This document shows, piece by piece, positions 31,885 through 41,551 of a stretch of 56,556 nt of DNA (position 1 is the stretch's first letter; each line of letters starts with the position of its first letter). Made by a program: the position numbers and the translations under genes. Origin of the DNA: Gammaproteobacteria bacterium (GTDB lineage: Bacteria; Pseudomonadota; Gammaproteobacteria; Steroidobacterales; GCA-2729495); contig JADZBS010000112.1 in assembly GCA_020851975.1 (NCBI GenBank), forward strand, positions 1 through 56,556, given 5' to 3'. The notes beneath the pieces were generated by a model. It was not told the origin of the DNA. It did no database searches and saw nothing but the letters and a program-made list of their open reading frames with translations.

Positions 31885-32622
31885 ATGCCCTCCATGCCGC
31901 TGAAGCTCCTCGGAACTCTCGCTCTCGCCGCCACGGCGAGCGCCGCGCAGGCGAGCCTGATCCTCGACACGACAGTGACCGCCGCTTTCCTGCCGGGCGC
32001 CACGACGACCAACACCATCGGCAACGACCTGCCGGCGCCGCGACCGAGCACGCTGTACTACGGCCAGTTGCGCGCCGATGCCGATGGCTTCGTGGACTTC
32101 TACTACGTCGGCAACGAAGCCGGCTACACGAACACGCTGTTCGTCGACGACGCGCTGGTTGCCTCGACGGCCGGCCGGCCCGACTCCTTCAACTCGCCGC
32201 ACCTGCTGGTGGCGACACTCGCCGTCTCGGCGGGTGAACTGATCGACTTCGGTTTCTGCACCAGCGGCGGCGACCGGGTGCTCGGCTCGCGCTGCGTCGC
32301 CAACGACAGCGCGGTCTCGATCATCAGCCAGTACAACCACCGCTTCGTCGGTGGCTACCGCAGCATCGGTTTCGCCGCTCTCAGCGACTACGACCCGGCC
32401 ACCGGCGCGCGCACCTTCACCACGCCGACCGGCAGCCGCGACAACTGGATGGCGTTCTGGGACGATTCCGGCGCCCGCTACGACGACAACCACGACGACA
32501 TGATCGTCGGCCTGAGCTTCCGTCCCGTCGACGTGAGCGAGCCCGGCACGCTCGGTCTCGCGGCGCTCGGCATGATGGGTGCCATCTTCGCAGCCCGCCG
32601 CTCGCGGACGCCCGCCTGCTGA
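31885..32622 (+). CDS. PEP-CTERM exosortase-sorted secreted protein
   Basis: 245 residues from ATG 31885 with AAAGGACGG upstream. A signal peptide (LKLLGTLALAATASAAQA) is followed by a beta-rich domain containing GQLRADADGFVDFYYVGNEA and ending FWDDSGARYDDNHDDMIVGL. The C-terminus is a PEP-CTERM tail: SEPGTLGLAALGMMGAIFAA then RRSR, i.e. S-E-P motif, hydrophobic helix, arginines. Exosortase (EpsH) cleaves such tails and passes the protein to the surface or exopolysaccharide matrix. An extra PAC follows the arginines. A terminator lies 25 bp downstream. Two cysteines (GFCTSGGDRVLGSRC) could form a disulfide. Confidence 0.85.
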   Translation: MPSMPLKLLGTLALAATASAAQASLILDTTVTAAFLPGATTTNTIGNDLPAPRPSTLYYGQLRADADGFVDFYYVGNEAGYTNTLFVDDALVASTAGRPDSFNSPHLLVATLAVSAGELIDFGFCTSGGDRVLGSRCVANDSAVSIISQYNHRFVGGYRSIGFAALSDYDPATGARTFTTPTGSRDNWMAFWDDSGARYDDNHDDMIVGLSFRPVDVSEPGTLGLAALGMMGAIFAARRSRTPAC

Positions 32623-32647
32623 TCCGGCAACTACCCTGACCGATACG

Positions 32648-32677
32648 AAAACGGCGCCCATCGGGCGCCGTTTTTTT
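32648..32677. terminator. strong intrinsic terminator, usable from both sides
   Basis: AAAACGGCGCCC (32648-32659) and GGGCGCCGTTTT (32663-32674) form a 12-bp stem with an ATC loop, followed by a run of T. On the minus strand it also ends in TTTT. It separates the convergent PEP-CTERM and fadE genes. Confidence 0.9.
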
Positions 32678-32709
32678 CATCGCTCCGGTGGCGGGTGCCG
32701 CCGCGCGCT

Positions 32710-35187
32710 CTACGCCACCCGGCTGTCCGCCGCGGGCGGTGCGGCGGCGATGCGTCCGATCTCGCGCGGATCGAAGTCGTCGACGCCCGTCAGTTCCATC
32801 ACCAGCGCGTCCTGGCGGCGCAGCTGGTCGGCCTCGGCCGCATTGAGGATGCCCTGGCGCTCGGCCGCCTCGATCTGTTCGAGCGGATGGTCGCTCGTGA
32901 CGAGGCCGCTGCGGATGGCATCGCGCAGCCGTTGTTCGAGCGGCACCAGCGCCTCGGCACGTTCGAGCGCGCGTTGCAGGGCACCCAGCGGGCTGCCCGG
33001 CTCGTCGGCGGCGTAGATCCCGGCGCACAGCCGCTCGCGGGTCTCCGTCGGGTGCATGATCAGCGCCACGATCTGCTCGCCGAGTTCGTCGGCCGGTGCG
33101 GAGTACTGGCGCCCGCGCGGGAAGATCAGCGCCCGCAGCAGCCCGGCAACCCAGCGGTTCGGCAGGTTGCGCAGGAAGCCGTGCAGCTGCTCCTGGGCGT
33201 GGTAGAGCAGGGTGCGGCAGGACCACTCCACCAGCGGCAGGTCGGCGGCATGCTGGCCCTGGTTCTCGTAGTGCTTGAGCACCATGCTGGCGAGGTACAT
33301 GGCGCTGAACACGTCGCCGAGGCGTGCGGAGAGCAGCTCACGGCGCTTGAGCCCGCCGCCGAGCGTGAGCATGGCGACGTCGGCCGACAGCGCGAAGGCG
33401 GCGCTGAAGCGGTTGATGTGCTGGTAGTAGCGTGCCGTCGGCCCGCTCACCGGCACGCCGCTGTAGCGGGCGTGACTCAGCGCCAGCCAGAAGGACCGCG
33501 CCGCGTTGCTGATGGCGAAGCCGACATGGCCGAAGAGGTGACGGTCGAATTCGGCCAGCGCCCGCTCGAAATCCGGCTCCTGGGCCGCTTCCATTTCCTT
33601 CAGCACGAACGGGTGGCAGCGCACCGCGCCCTGGCCGAAGATGATGAGGCTGCGGGTGAGGATGTTGGCACCCTCCACCGTGATCGCCACCGGCAGCACC
33701 TGGTAGCTGCGGGCGAGGTAGTTCGAGGGTCCGAGCATGATGCCCTTGCCGCCGTGCACGTCCATGGCGTCGTTGGCGACGCGGCGCGCCATCTCGGTGC
33801 AGTGGTACTTGAGGATCGCCGAGGGCACGGCCGGCTTCTCGCCGCGGCCGAGCACGGTGCAGGTGACGGTGACGGCGGCGTTGATGATGTAGGCGTGGCC
33901 GGCGATACGGGTGAGCGCCTCGCCAACGCCCTCGAAGCGGCCGATCGGCAGGTTGAACTGCCGGCGGATGCGGGCATAGGCACCGCAGGCGTGCGCCGCT
34001 GCGCGCGCACCGCCCATGGCGTTGGCCGGCAGGGTCACGCCGCGACCCGCCGACAACTGCTCCATCAGCATCTTCCAGCCCTGCCCGGCACGCGCCCGGC
34101 CGCCGATGATGTAGTCGACGGGCACGAACACCCCCCGGCCCCGGGTCGGCCCGTTCTGGAACGGGATGTTGATCGGGAAGTGGCGTCGCCCGATCTCGAT
34201 GCCCGGCAGGTGGGTCGGGATCAGGGCAGCCGTGATGCCGTATTCGTCGCGCTCGCCGATCAGGTGCTCCGGATCGTAGAGCTTGAACGCGAGCCCGAGC
34301 ACCGTGGCGATCGGCGCCAGCGTGATGTAGCGCTTGTCCCAGTCGAGCCGGATGCCGATCACCTCGCGGCCCTCGAACATTCCGCGGCAGACCACGCCGG
34401 TGTCGAGGATGGCGGCCGCGTCGGAGCCCACGCGCGGGCTGGTCAGCGCGAAGCAGGGAATCTCCTCGCCACGCGCCAGCCGCGGCAGGTAGTGGTCCTT
34501 CTGCTCCTCGGTACCGTAGTGCAACAGCAGCTCGCCCGGGCCGAGGGAGTTCGGCACGCCGATGGTGGAGGCGGCGACGGTGCTGCGGCTGGCGAGCTTG
34601 GCGAGCACCATGGCCACGGCGAGCGGGGAGAACTCCAGGCCGCCGTAGCGCTTCGGGATGATCATGGCGAAGAAGCGCTGTTCGACGATGTACTCCCAGA
34701 TCTCGCGCGGCATGTCGCCGAGTTCGTGGGTGATTTCCCAGTCGTCGAGCCGCCGGCAAAGCTCCTCGGTCGGTCCCTCGAGGAAGGCCCGCTCCTCGGC
34801 AGTGAGCTGCGGCGCCGGCAGCGCCGTCAGCCGCGTCCAGTCGGGCAGGCCCGTGAACAGCTCGCCATCCCACCACACGGTGCCGGCTTCCAGCGCCTCG
34901 CGTTCCGTCACCGAGAGCTGCGGTACGAGCGTGCGGTAGAAGCGCAGCAGCGGCGCCGTCACCTGCTCCCGGCGCAACTGCGTGAAATTCAGTGCCAGCA
35001 GGCCGGCCCAGGCCGCCACCAGCAGCAGGGCCCAGAGCCAGTGCGGTCCGGCCAGGGCGAAGTAGGCGACGAGCGCGAGCCCGAGCGTGGCGGTCGCGGT
35101 GCGCAGGTCGACCCGCCGGTACGCGAGCGTCACGGCGACGGCCGCCAGCGCCAGGGTCCAGAACAGCCAGTTGAGGAAAGCGAGCAC
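32710..35187 (-). CDS. fadE: acyl-CoA dehydrogenase FadE
   Basis: 825 residues, the length of E. coli FadE (about 814). Two N-terminal membrane helices (LNWLFWTLALAAVAVTLAY and ALVAYFALAGPHWLWALLLV) anchor it. The dehydrogenase core includes SLGPGELLLHYGTEEQKDHY, CFALTSPRVGSDAA (FAD and substrate loop), GGARAAAHACGAYARIRRQF, GGKGIMLGPSNYLA and EGANILTRSLIIFGQGA (catalytic Glu region). The 250-residue C-terminal extension is that of FadE. It performs the first oxidation in beta-oxidation of fatty acyl-CoA. Monocistronic, with a terminator 30 bp past its stop. Confidence 0.95.
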   Translation of the reverse strand: MLAFLNWLFWTLALAAVAVTLAYRRVDLRTATATLGLALVAYFALAGPHWLWALLLVAAWAGLLALNFTQLRREQVTAPLLRFYRTLVPQLSVTEREALEAGTVWWDGELFTGLPDWTRLTALPAPQLTAEERAFLEGPTEELCRRLDDWEITHELGDMPREIWEYIVEQRFFAMIIPKRYGGLEFSPLAVAMVLAKLASRSTVAASTIGVPNSLGPGELLLHYGTEEQKDHYLPRLARGEEIPCFALTSPRVGSDAAAILDTGVVCRGMFEGREVIGIRLDWDKRYITLAPIATVLGLAFKLYDPEHLIGERDEYGITAALIPTHLPGIEIGRRHFPINIPFQNGPTRGRGVFVPVDYIIGGRARAGQGWKMLMEQLSAGRGVTLPANAMGGARAAAHACGAYARIRRQFNLPIGRFEGVGEALTRIAGHAYIINAAVTVTCTVLGRGEKPAVPSAILKYHCTEMARRVANDAMDVHGGKGIMLGPSNYLARSYQVLPVAITVEGANILTRSLIIFGQGAVRCHPFVLKEMEAAQEPDFERALAEFDRHLFGHVGFAISNAARSFWLALSHARYSGVPVSGPTARYYQHINRFSAAFALSADVAMLTLGGGLKRRELLSARLGDVFSAMYLASMVLKHYENQGQHAADLPLVEWSCRTLLYHAQEQLHGFLRNLPNRWVAGLLRALIFPRGRQYSAPADELGEQIVALIMHPTETRERLCAGIYAADEPGSPLGALQRALERAEALVPLEQRLRDAIRSGLVTSDHPLEQIEAAERQGILNAAEADQLRRQDALVMELTGVDDFDPREIGRIAAAPPAADSRVA

Positions 35188-35240
35188 GGCGGGTTCCTCC
35201 GTCGGGGCAGCAGTTGGCCGGACAGGGTCGAATATAAGCG

Positions 35241-35269
35241 AAAAAGGGCCCGGACTCGCGTCCGGGCCC
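35241..35269 (-). terminator. intrinsic terminator of mdh
   Basis: GGGCCCGGAC and GTCCGGGCCC flank a TCGC loop at 35246-35269. On the minus strand a TTTTT run (35245-35241) follows. It lies 40 bp after the mdh stop. Confidence 0.85.
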
Positions 35270-35309
35270 CTCGCAACGGGATGCAGGCGCCGCGGCGCCT
35301 GCCCTGTGC

Positions 35310-36293
35310 TCAGCGCGGCAGCAGGTCGGCGATGGCGGCACGCTCCTCGCGCAATTCGCGGTCGGTGGCGTCCATGCGCTCGCGGCTGAAGTCACTCACC
35401 GGCAGCCCCTGCACGATCTCGTAGCGGCCCTTGGCGCAACGCACGGGGAAGGAATAGATGATGCCTTCCGCGATGCCGTAGCTGCCGTCGGCCGGCACGG
35501 CCATGCTCACCCAGTCCTCACCCGGCGTGCCGAGTGTCCAGTCGCGCACGTGGTCGATCGCAGCCGAAGCGGCCGAAGCCGCGCTCGACAGCCCGCGCGC
35601 CTTGATGATGGCCGCACCCCGCTGCTGCACGGTGGGGATGAAGTCGTTCGCGATCCAGTCCTGGCTGACGAGATCGCGGGCGGCGCGGTCGCCCACCACG
35701 GCCTGGCTGATGTCCGGGTACTGCGTCGAGGAGTGGTTGCCCCAGATGGTCATGCGCTTGATCCGGGTGACGTGCGTGGCCGTCTTCGCCGCCAGTTGCG
35801 CCAGCGCGCGGTTGTGGTCGAGCCGCGTCATGGCGGTGAAGTGGGCGGGATTGAGGTCCGGGGCGTTGCGCTGGGCGATCAGGGCATTGGTGTTGGCCGG
35901 GTTGCCGACCACCAGCACGCGGATGCCGCGGCTGGCGTGCTCGTTCATGGCCTTGCCCTGGACGGAGAAGATCCGGGCGTTCTCCTTCAGCAGGTCGGCG
36001 CGTTCCATGCCGGGCCCCCGCGGCCTGGCGCCGACGAGCAGCGCGTAATCGGCGTCGCGGAAGGCATCCTCCGGGCGGTCGGTCGCCACCACCCCTTGCA
36101 GGGCCGGGAAGGCGCAGTCCTCGAGTTCCATGACCACGCCCTTCAGGGCGTTGAGTGCCGGCGTGATCTCGAGGAGCTGCAGGATCACCGGCTGGTTGGC
36201 GCCGAGCAACTGGCCCGAGGCGATGCGGAAAGCGAGCTGGTAGCCGATCTGGCCGGCGGCACCGGTGATGGCGACTCTGGCGGGCTGGGTCAT
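35310..36293 (-). CDS. mdh: malate dehydrogenase
   Basis: 327 residues. NAD-binding [17 protein letters not shown] at 11-27, substrate arginine loop [21 protein letters not shown] and the catalytic histidine in [12 protein letters not shown] identify cytosolic-type bacterial MDH (the group common in Proteobacteria other than E. coli). It interconverts malate and oxaloacetate in the TCA cycle. ATG 36293 has GGAGGAAG 8-14 nt upstream. Followed by a clear terminator. Confidence 0.96.
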   Translation of the reverse strand: MTQPARVAITGAAGQIGYQLAFRIASGQLLGANQPVILQLLEITPALNALKGVVMELEDCAFPALQGVVATDRPEDAFRDADYALLVGARPRGPGMERADLLKENARIFSVQGKAMNEHASRGIRVLVVGNPANTNALIAQRNAPDLNPAHFTAMTRLDHNRALAQLAAKTATHVTRIKRMTIWGNHSSTQYPDISQAVVGDRAARDLVSQDWIANDFIPTVQQRGAAIIKARGLSSAASAASAAIDHVRDWTLGTPGEDWVSMAVPADGSYGIAEGIIYSFPVRCAKGRYEIVQGLPVSDFSRERMDATDRELREERAAIADLLPR

Positions 36294-36334
36294 GAAAGGA
36301 CTTCCTCCGAGGCTGTCGAAACGATGTGATGGGG

Positions 36335-36682
36335 CTACGGCTTCTTCGCCTTGTGCAGGCGGACCTGCTCGTTGTAGCGGGCGGCCACGGCGTTCAGCGC
36401 ATCGACGGCGGCGTTGTGGCGCGCCGTGTGCACCTTCTTCTGCTCGTCGGTGATGGTGTCGCCGAGCGCCTTCTCCTCGTCGTCCATGCAGGCGAGGTAG
36501 GCCTCCACCTGGGCCATGTACTCGCGCACGGCGGCGTTGGCGGCCTGCATGTCGGCCTCCGACGCGCTGTTGCCGTCCGGGATGGTCACCTCCGGCGGGT
36601 ACGTGCAGGCCGCCTCGGCGAGGGGCGGGACGGCGAGAGCCGCGATGGTGATCAGCGACCAGGCAAACCGGTTCATGGGCAT
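36335..36682 (-). CDS. small secreted protein, unknown function
   Basis: 115 residues. The signal peptide ([20 protein letters not shown], cleaved after AEA) precedes a Cys-containing N-terminus ([20 protein letters not shown]) and a helical body with a second cysteine ([20 protein letters not shown]), so one disulfide is likely in the periplasm. The pattern P-DG-x-A-S-x-x-D-M-x-x-A followed by a helix resembles a small conserved family I have seen in Xanthomonads without known function. GGAGAGG precedes ATG 36682; ATG 36676 is the alternative start. It sits 41 bp upstream of mdh on the same strand and may be co-transcribed with it. Confidence 0.75.
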   Translation of the reverse strand: MPMNRFAWSLITIAALAVPPLAEAACTYPPEVTIPDGNSASEADMQAANAAVREYMAQVEAYLACMDDEEKALGDTITDEQKKVHTARHNAAVDALNAVAARYNEQVRLHKAKKP

Positions 36683-36773
36683 GGATCCTCTCCGTGTCGG
36701 GACGGCGCCGATTATGCCGCAGCCCGGCGCCCGGGGTCATGACCTGGGAGGGCGGCGATGCAGCGCATCGCCG

Positions 36774-38831
36774 TCAGGCGAGCAGGCGGCCGAACACGGG
36801 CTGGCCCTGCTGCTGGGATCGCAGCAGGCGCATGAACTCGGTGGCGTCCATCGGCTCGCCGAACAGCAGCCCCTGCACGTAGTCGCAGCCGGCGCTGCGC
36901 AGGAAGGCGAGCTGGCCGGCGGACTCCACGCCCTCGGCGACGACGTCGAGCTTCAGCCCGTGGCCCATCTGGATGATGGTGCCGACGATGGTGGCATCGT
37001 CGGCATCCTCGGCCGCATCGCTCACGAAGGAGCGGTCGATCTTCAGCGTGTTGATCGGAAACTTCTGCAGGGCGCTCAGCGAGGAATAGCCGGTGCCGAA
37101 GTCGTCGATGGCGAGCGACAGGCCCATGTCGTATAGCTCGTCGAGTACCTTGAGCGTGCGCTCGGCGTTCTCCATCAGGGTGCTCTCGGTGATCTCCAGC
37201 TCGAGGCTCGCCGGTGGCACGCCGTGGCGGCGGCAGATCCCGTGGACGCGCTGGCTGAAGTTCGGCTGGCGCAGCTGCTTCAGCGAGAGGTTCACGGCGA
37301 TGCGCCCCGGGAAGAGCTTCTGGGCCTGCCAGGACTGGAAATCGCGGCAGACGCGATCGAGCACCCACTCGCCGATGTCGAGGATGAGGTTGCTCTCCTC
37401 GGCGAGCGGGATGAACTCCGAGGGCAGCACCAGGCCGCGCTCGGACAGGTCCCAGCGCACCAGGGCCTCGGCGCCGGCCACCCGCCCGGTGACCACGTCC
37501 ACCTTCGGCTGGTAGTGCAGCAGCAGCTCGTTGCGCTCGTAGGCGCGGCGCAGCTTGCTCTTCAGCATCAGCCGCTCGGTGGCCAGCGCATTCATCTCCG
37601 GATCGAAGAACTCGAAGCTGTCCCCGCCGGAGCGCTTGGCGTGGTACAGGGCGGAGTCGGCGCTGCGCACCAGGTCGATGACGTTGCGCGCATCCTGCGG
37701 GTAGGTGGCGATGCCGGCGCTGGCGGTCATGTGGATCTGGTGGCCGTGGAAGGCCAGCGGCCGGGCGATGTCGCGCAGGATGGCGCGTGCCGTGTCGGCG
37801 AGCCCGGCCGTGGCATCGCCGGCGATCCAGTCTCCCTCCAGAATCACCCCGAACTCGTCACCGGCGAAGCGCCCCATGACGGTGCTCTCGGGCAGCAGGT
37901 GCCCGACCCGCTCGGTCAGGGACTCCAGGCAGAGGTCGCCGGCGCTGTGGCCATAGATGTCGTTGATGTCCTTGAAGCGGTCGATGTCGAGGTACAGCAG
38001 GGCGAACTGCCGCCCCTGGCGGCCGGCACGGGCGATGGCCCGCTGCAGGAGGTGCTGGAACTGCATGCGGTTCGGCACCTTGGTGAGCGCATCGATGCGG
38101 GCCAGGTAGCGGATGCGCTGCTCGGCGATCTTGCGCTCGGCGATGTTGCGGGCGGTGACGACGAAACTGCCGGCGACCGGGTCGCCTTCCTCGATGGCGG
38201 CGACCGTGTAGGAGACCGGGATCTCCTGCCCGCTGCTGGCGACGAGCGCGCTCTCCCGGGCGCGGGGCCCGGTGTCGGCCAGGCTGAATTCCTCGCGCGG
38301 ACCCGCGGCGAAGAGTTCTGCCACGGGCCGGCCCACCAGCTCATGCTCGTCGCACTGGAGCAGTTGCCCGGCTGCGGGATTGGCACGCGTGATGCGCCCT
38401 TCCGGGTTCACGAGCATCAACGCCTCGCCCATGCTGGCGAGGACCTTGTCCAGGTAGTCACGCGAGATGGTGGTGGTTCGCAGCCGCTCGCGTAGCATGT
38501 CGAGGCGCCGGGCGAGGTCGCCGAGTTCATCGAAGCGCGCCAGGGCCATCGCGCCGTCGTAGTCGCCGCTGGCCAGGCGTTCGGCACAGCGGCTGAGGGC
38601 GCGGATGTCGGCGACCTGCCGTCGCGCCAGGACGATGAGCGAGGCGAAGAGGCCGGCCGTGACGAGCAGGGCCAGCACCAGGCCGCAGAGGACGGCCCAG
38701 TGGGTCGATGTGGTGTCGTCAGGGGCCACACGCAGGGCGAGGTACAGGCCGAGCCCCGCTGCCGTCATGGCAATCGTCCAGATCGCCACCGTGGTCAACA
38801 GGAACTTGGGCACCAGGCTCAGGGGCCTCAT
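36774..38831 (-). CDS. membrane GGDEF-EAL cyclic-di-GMP enzyme with HAMP and PAS
   Basis: 685 residues. Two membrane helices (about 8-32 and 44-68) are joined by a short periplasmic loop, then HAMP (70-120), PAS (125-230), GGDEF (245-410) and EAL (420-670). The GGDEF site reads AGDEF, a variant still found in active cyclases; [18 protein letters not shown] is intact. The EAL part has [37 protein letters not shown] and EGVES, so phosphodiesterase activity is expected. The short periplasmic loop argues for internal (PAS) rather than external sensing. It is divergent from a membrane-anchored response regulator 213 bp away, which may belong to the same pathway. Confidence 0.93.
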   Translation of the reverse strand: MRPLSLVPKFLLTTVAIWTIAMTAAGLGLYLALRVAPDDTTSTHWAVLCGLVLALLVTAGLFASLIVLARRQVADIRALSRCAERLASGDYDGAMALARFDELGDLARRLDMLRERLRTTTISRDYLDKVLASMGEALMLVNPEGRITRANPAAGQLLQCDEHELVGRPVAELFAAGPREEFSLADTGPRARESALVASSGQEIPVSYTVAAIEEGDPVAGSFVVTARNIAERKIAEQRIRYLARIDALTKVPNRMQFQHLLQRAIARAGRQGRQFALLYLDIDRFKDINDIYGHSAGDLCLESLTERVGHLLPESTVMGRFAGDEFGVILEGDWIAGDATAGLADTARAILRDIARPLAFHGHQIHMTASAGIATYPQDARNVIDLVRSADSALYHAKRSGGDSFEFFDPEMNALATERLMLKSKLRRAYERNELLLHYQPKVDVVTGRVAGAEALVRWDLSERGLVLPSEFIPLAEESNLILDIGEWVLDRVCRDFQSWQAQKLFPGRIAVNLSLKQLRQPNFSQRVHGICRRHGVPPASLELEITESTLMENAERTLKVLDELYDMGLSLAIDDFGTGYSSLSALQKFPINTLKIDRSFVSDAAEDADDATIVGTIIQMGHGLKLDVVAEGVESAGQLAFLRSAGCDYVQGLLFGEPMDATEFMRLLRSQQQGQPVFGRLLA

Positions 38832-39044
38832 CGCATGATCCGCCCTCCGGCAGGCCGTTCGTTGTTCTTGTCGCGGAACCCGCCGCCGGCCGGATCCCGT
38901 CGCGACATTCTAGCAGGCAGGGGACGGCCGCGCGGCAGCCGCTGGCGGCGGCCGGGACTGTGACGCAGGCGCTGTTTTTCCCGGGGCCGGCGCTACAATC
39001 ATCCCGGCATCCCAGGCCTGCTTCCGGCGTGAGAAGACCCGCGT

Positions 39045-40373
39045 ATGGCGCACAAATGTGCCCTGATCGTCGACGACAGCCGCACGGCGCGCCAGGTTCT
39101 CGGCGAGATGCTCCTTGCCAACCAGCTGCGCGTCGAGACGGCGTCGTCCGCGGAGGAGGCGCTCGAATACCTGAGCCGCAGCCGGCCCGACGTGATCTTC
39201 ATGGATCACATGATGCCGGGCATGGACGGTTTCCAGGCGGTGCAGGCCATCAAGAACAACCCGGCTACCGCCACGATCCCGATCATGATGTACACCTCGC
39301 AGGAGGGCGAGGTGTACGTCGGCCAGGCGCGCGCTCTCGGTGCTGTCGGCGTGCTGCCCAAGCAGATCAAGCCGGTCGAGGTGTCCGAGGTGCTGAAGTC
39401 GCTGCACCTGATCGATGCCGCCGCCGGGCAGCGCACCGTGGTTCCCGCGCCACCCGACGAGGCGCCGGCGGAGGCAGCGCGCGACATGCAGCACGCGATC
39501 AACGATCGCGACTGGACGGACCTGCACCGCTGGCTGCGCGAGATGTTCGAATACCACGCGACGGGCCTGCGCAGCGACGTGGAGACGACGGTAACCCGGG
39601 TGCTGCGCGAGCAGGCCGCGGCGCTGCGCGAAGAGCCGCCGCCGGCCGCGCCGGTGGCGCCACGCCGCCCGTTGCTGACCCCGCTGCTCGTGCTCGCGCT
39701 CACCGCGCTCGCCGGCGTGTTCTTCTGGCTGCACCTCGACACGCAGCGGAAATGGCGCGCCGCGGTCGAGCAGAACACGAGCCTCATGGCCGTCATGACC
39801 TCGCGCCGGGCCGCGGCTGCGGCATCGGCGGCGAGCACGGTGCGCCAGCTCGATGCCGAGCGCGACGAGCTGTCTGGCCGCTTCGGTGAATTCATCCGTG
39901 CACTCGAGTGGAGCGTCAACCAGGCATCTACCTATCCGCCCGGTGCCGACCCCTTCGATGCCCGCCGCCTGGAAACCCTGCGCGGGCTGCTCGAGCAGCT
40001 CGCCACGCTCGGCTTCACCGGCGTGGTGCAGCTCGACAGCCATGTGGGCGACTTCTGCTATGGACGCGGTGGCGATGAGGCGCCGGTCATCGCGCCGGAT
40101 GGCATGGCTGCAACGGACTGCGTGCGCATCGGCCTGCCGGCCGACGAGGCCCGCGCCCTCTCGGCGCGCCAGTCGGTGGCATTCGCGAATTTCCTGGGCA
40201 CGCGGGCAGAGGATGCCGCCGTGCGCATCGAGATCGTCCCCCACGGCAATGCTGCGCCGCGGATACCGTATCCGCCTGATGCCCAGGGCCTGACGGCCGG
40301 CGAGTGGAACGCCATCGCGCGCGAGAATCAGCGCGTCAGCGTCACGCTGCTGCCGGACGCTCTGCTACCCTGA
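39045..40373 (+). CDS. response-regulator receiver domain tethered to the membrane
   Basis: 442 residues. Residues 1-125 are a full CheY-like receiver: acidic pair Asp10-Asp11, phospho-acceptor Asp54 in DVIFMDHMMPGMDG, MYTS and the lysine in LPKQIKP. A helical linker (DRDWTDLHRWLREMFEYHAT) and Pro/Ala stretch lead to one transmembrane helix (LLTPLLVLALTALAGVFFWL, about 211-230), followed by a coiled-coil-like segment (SAASTVRQLDAERDELSGRF) and a C-terminal extracytoplasmic domain (GFTGVVQLDSHVGDFCYGRG then a VAFANFLGTRAEDA segment). There is no DNA-binding or enzymatic output. A receiver coupled through the membrane to an outside domain is rare. TACAAT at 38994-38999 is a possible -10. Confidence 0.85.
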   Translation: MAHKCALIVDDSRTARQVLGEMLLANQLRVETASSAEEALEYLSRSRPDVIFMDHMMPGMDGFQAVQAIKNNPATATIPIMMYTSQEGEVYVGQARALGAVGVLPKQIKPVEVSEVLKSLHLIDAAAGQRTVVPAPPDEAPAEAARDMQHAINDRDWTDLHRWLREMFEYHATGLRSDVETTVTRVLREQAAALREEPPPAAPVAPRRPLLTPLLVLALTALAGVFFWLHLDTQRKWRAAVEQNTSLMAVMTSRRAAAAASAASTVRQLDAERDELSGRFGEFIRALEWSVNQASTYPPGADPFDARRLETLRGLLEQLATLGFTGVVQLDSHVGDFCYGRGGDEAPVIAPDGMAATDCVRIGLPADEARALSARQSVAFANFLGTRAEDAAVRIEIVPHGNAAPRIPYPPDAQGLTAGEWNAIARENQRVSVTLLPDALLP

Positions 40374-40452
40374 AACGCGGGCGCACCGGCACAGCACCGG
40401 TGCGGCAAGGGGGGCGTGCTGCGCGCGCCGCAGGGACGGGATCCACGACACC

Positions 40453-41424
40453 ATGGTGCCATTCGAGCCGCCCGCCCTCATCCGCGGCGGGCATCTGCAG
40501 TCGGCGCTGGCCAGCAGCGGCTGGCGGCAGCGTCGGCTGTGGCGGCGCACGGCCGCCGACCTTGCTGGCACCCGGCCCGGGATCGTCGATGGCGGCGCCG
40601 GCGTGCGGCTGCTCGTCGAGCACACGCCGCCGCCACCCGGCCGCGCCGGCCGCATGGCGGTCCTCATCCACGGCTGGGAAGGCAGCGCGAGTTCGACCTA
40701 CATGCTGTCGCTCGCCGCCAGGCTCGCCCGCGACGGCTATCGCGTGCTGCGCCTGAACCTGCGGGATCACGGCGATTCACACCACCTCAACGAGGAACTG
40801 TTCCACTCCTGCCGGCTCGACGAGGTGGTGCACGCGGTGCGCGCCCTGCAGCAGGGCCATCCCGGCGAGAGGCTCTTCCTCGGTGGCTTTTCGCTCGGCG
40901 GCAACTTCGCGCTGCGGGTCGCTGCCGCGGCAGGCGAGGCCGGGCTGGTCATCGAGAAGGCGCTGGCCATCTGCCCGGTGCTCGAGCCGCGCTCGACGCT
41001 TGCCGCGCTCGACGGCGGGCTGCCGGCGTACCGGTTGCACTTCATCCGCAAGTGGCGCCGCTCGCTCGAGCGCAAGCGCGCGGCCTTCCCGCAGCGCTAC
41101 GACTTCGGCGAGCTCGGCCGCTTTCGCGACCTGCGCGCGATGACCGACTACTTCGTGCGCCACTACACGGAGTTCGCCGATCTCGACAGCTACCTCGACG
41201 GCTATGCGCTCACCGGCGGACGGCTCGGCGGTCTCGAAGTGACGAGCGAGATCCTGCTCGCCGACGACGACCCGGTCATCCCGATCGGCGATGTGACGCG
41301 CCTGGCACGGCCGCCGGCGCTGAGTGTCCGGCGCAGCCGCTACGGTGGCCACTGCGGCTTCATCGCCAACTACCGGCTGGAGAGCTGGCTCGACGACTAC
41401 GCCGCCCGCTTCTTCGGCGCCTGA
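40453..41424 (+). CDS. alpha/beta hydrolase, YheT-like
   Basis: 323 residues. The start (FEPPALIRGGHLQSALAS) matches YheT/ABHD1-3, as do HGWEGSASSTYML, LRLNLRDHGDSHHLN and the nucleophile serine in GGFSLGGNFALR. Asp in LADDDPVIP and His in GGHCGFI complete the triad. Relatives hydrolyse lipid esters; the bacterial substrate is not known. It starts 79 bp after the receiver protein and 127 bp before gshA. Confidence 0.88.
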   Translation: MVPFEPPALIRGGHLQSALASSGWRQRRLWRRTAADLAGTRPGIVDGGAGVRLLVEHTPPPPGRAGRMAVLIHGWEGSASSTYMLSLAARLARDGYRVLRLNLRDHGDSHHLNEELFHSCRLDEVVHAVRALQQGHPGERLFLGGFSLGGNFALRVAAAAGEAGLVIEKALAICPVLEPRSTLAALDGGLPAYRLHFIRKWRRSLERKRAAFPQRYDFGELGRFRDLRAMTDYFVRHYTEFADLDSYLDGYALTGGRLGGLEVTSEILLADDDPVIPIGDVTRLARPPALSVRRSRYGGHCGFIANYRLESWLDDYAARFFGA

Positions 41425-41551
41425 CCGCCCGGCGGGCGCCGGGGCCGGCCACCGGCCGGCGGCGGCCCGTCCGGCAGCCGGTGCATGTACCCTATGGAAA
41501 GTCCCGGCGCTGCCGGTACCTGACCTCCACTGAACACGGGAGCGCGTTGAG

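Noticed and set aside
32695-35424. Very long plus-strand reading frame opposite fadE
   Set aside because: FadE on the minus strand is certain; the opposite frame is open only because of high GC and gives a His/Arg/Glu-rich meaningless product.
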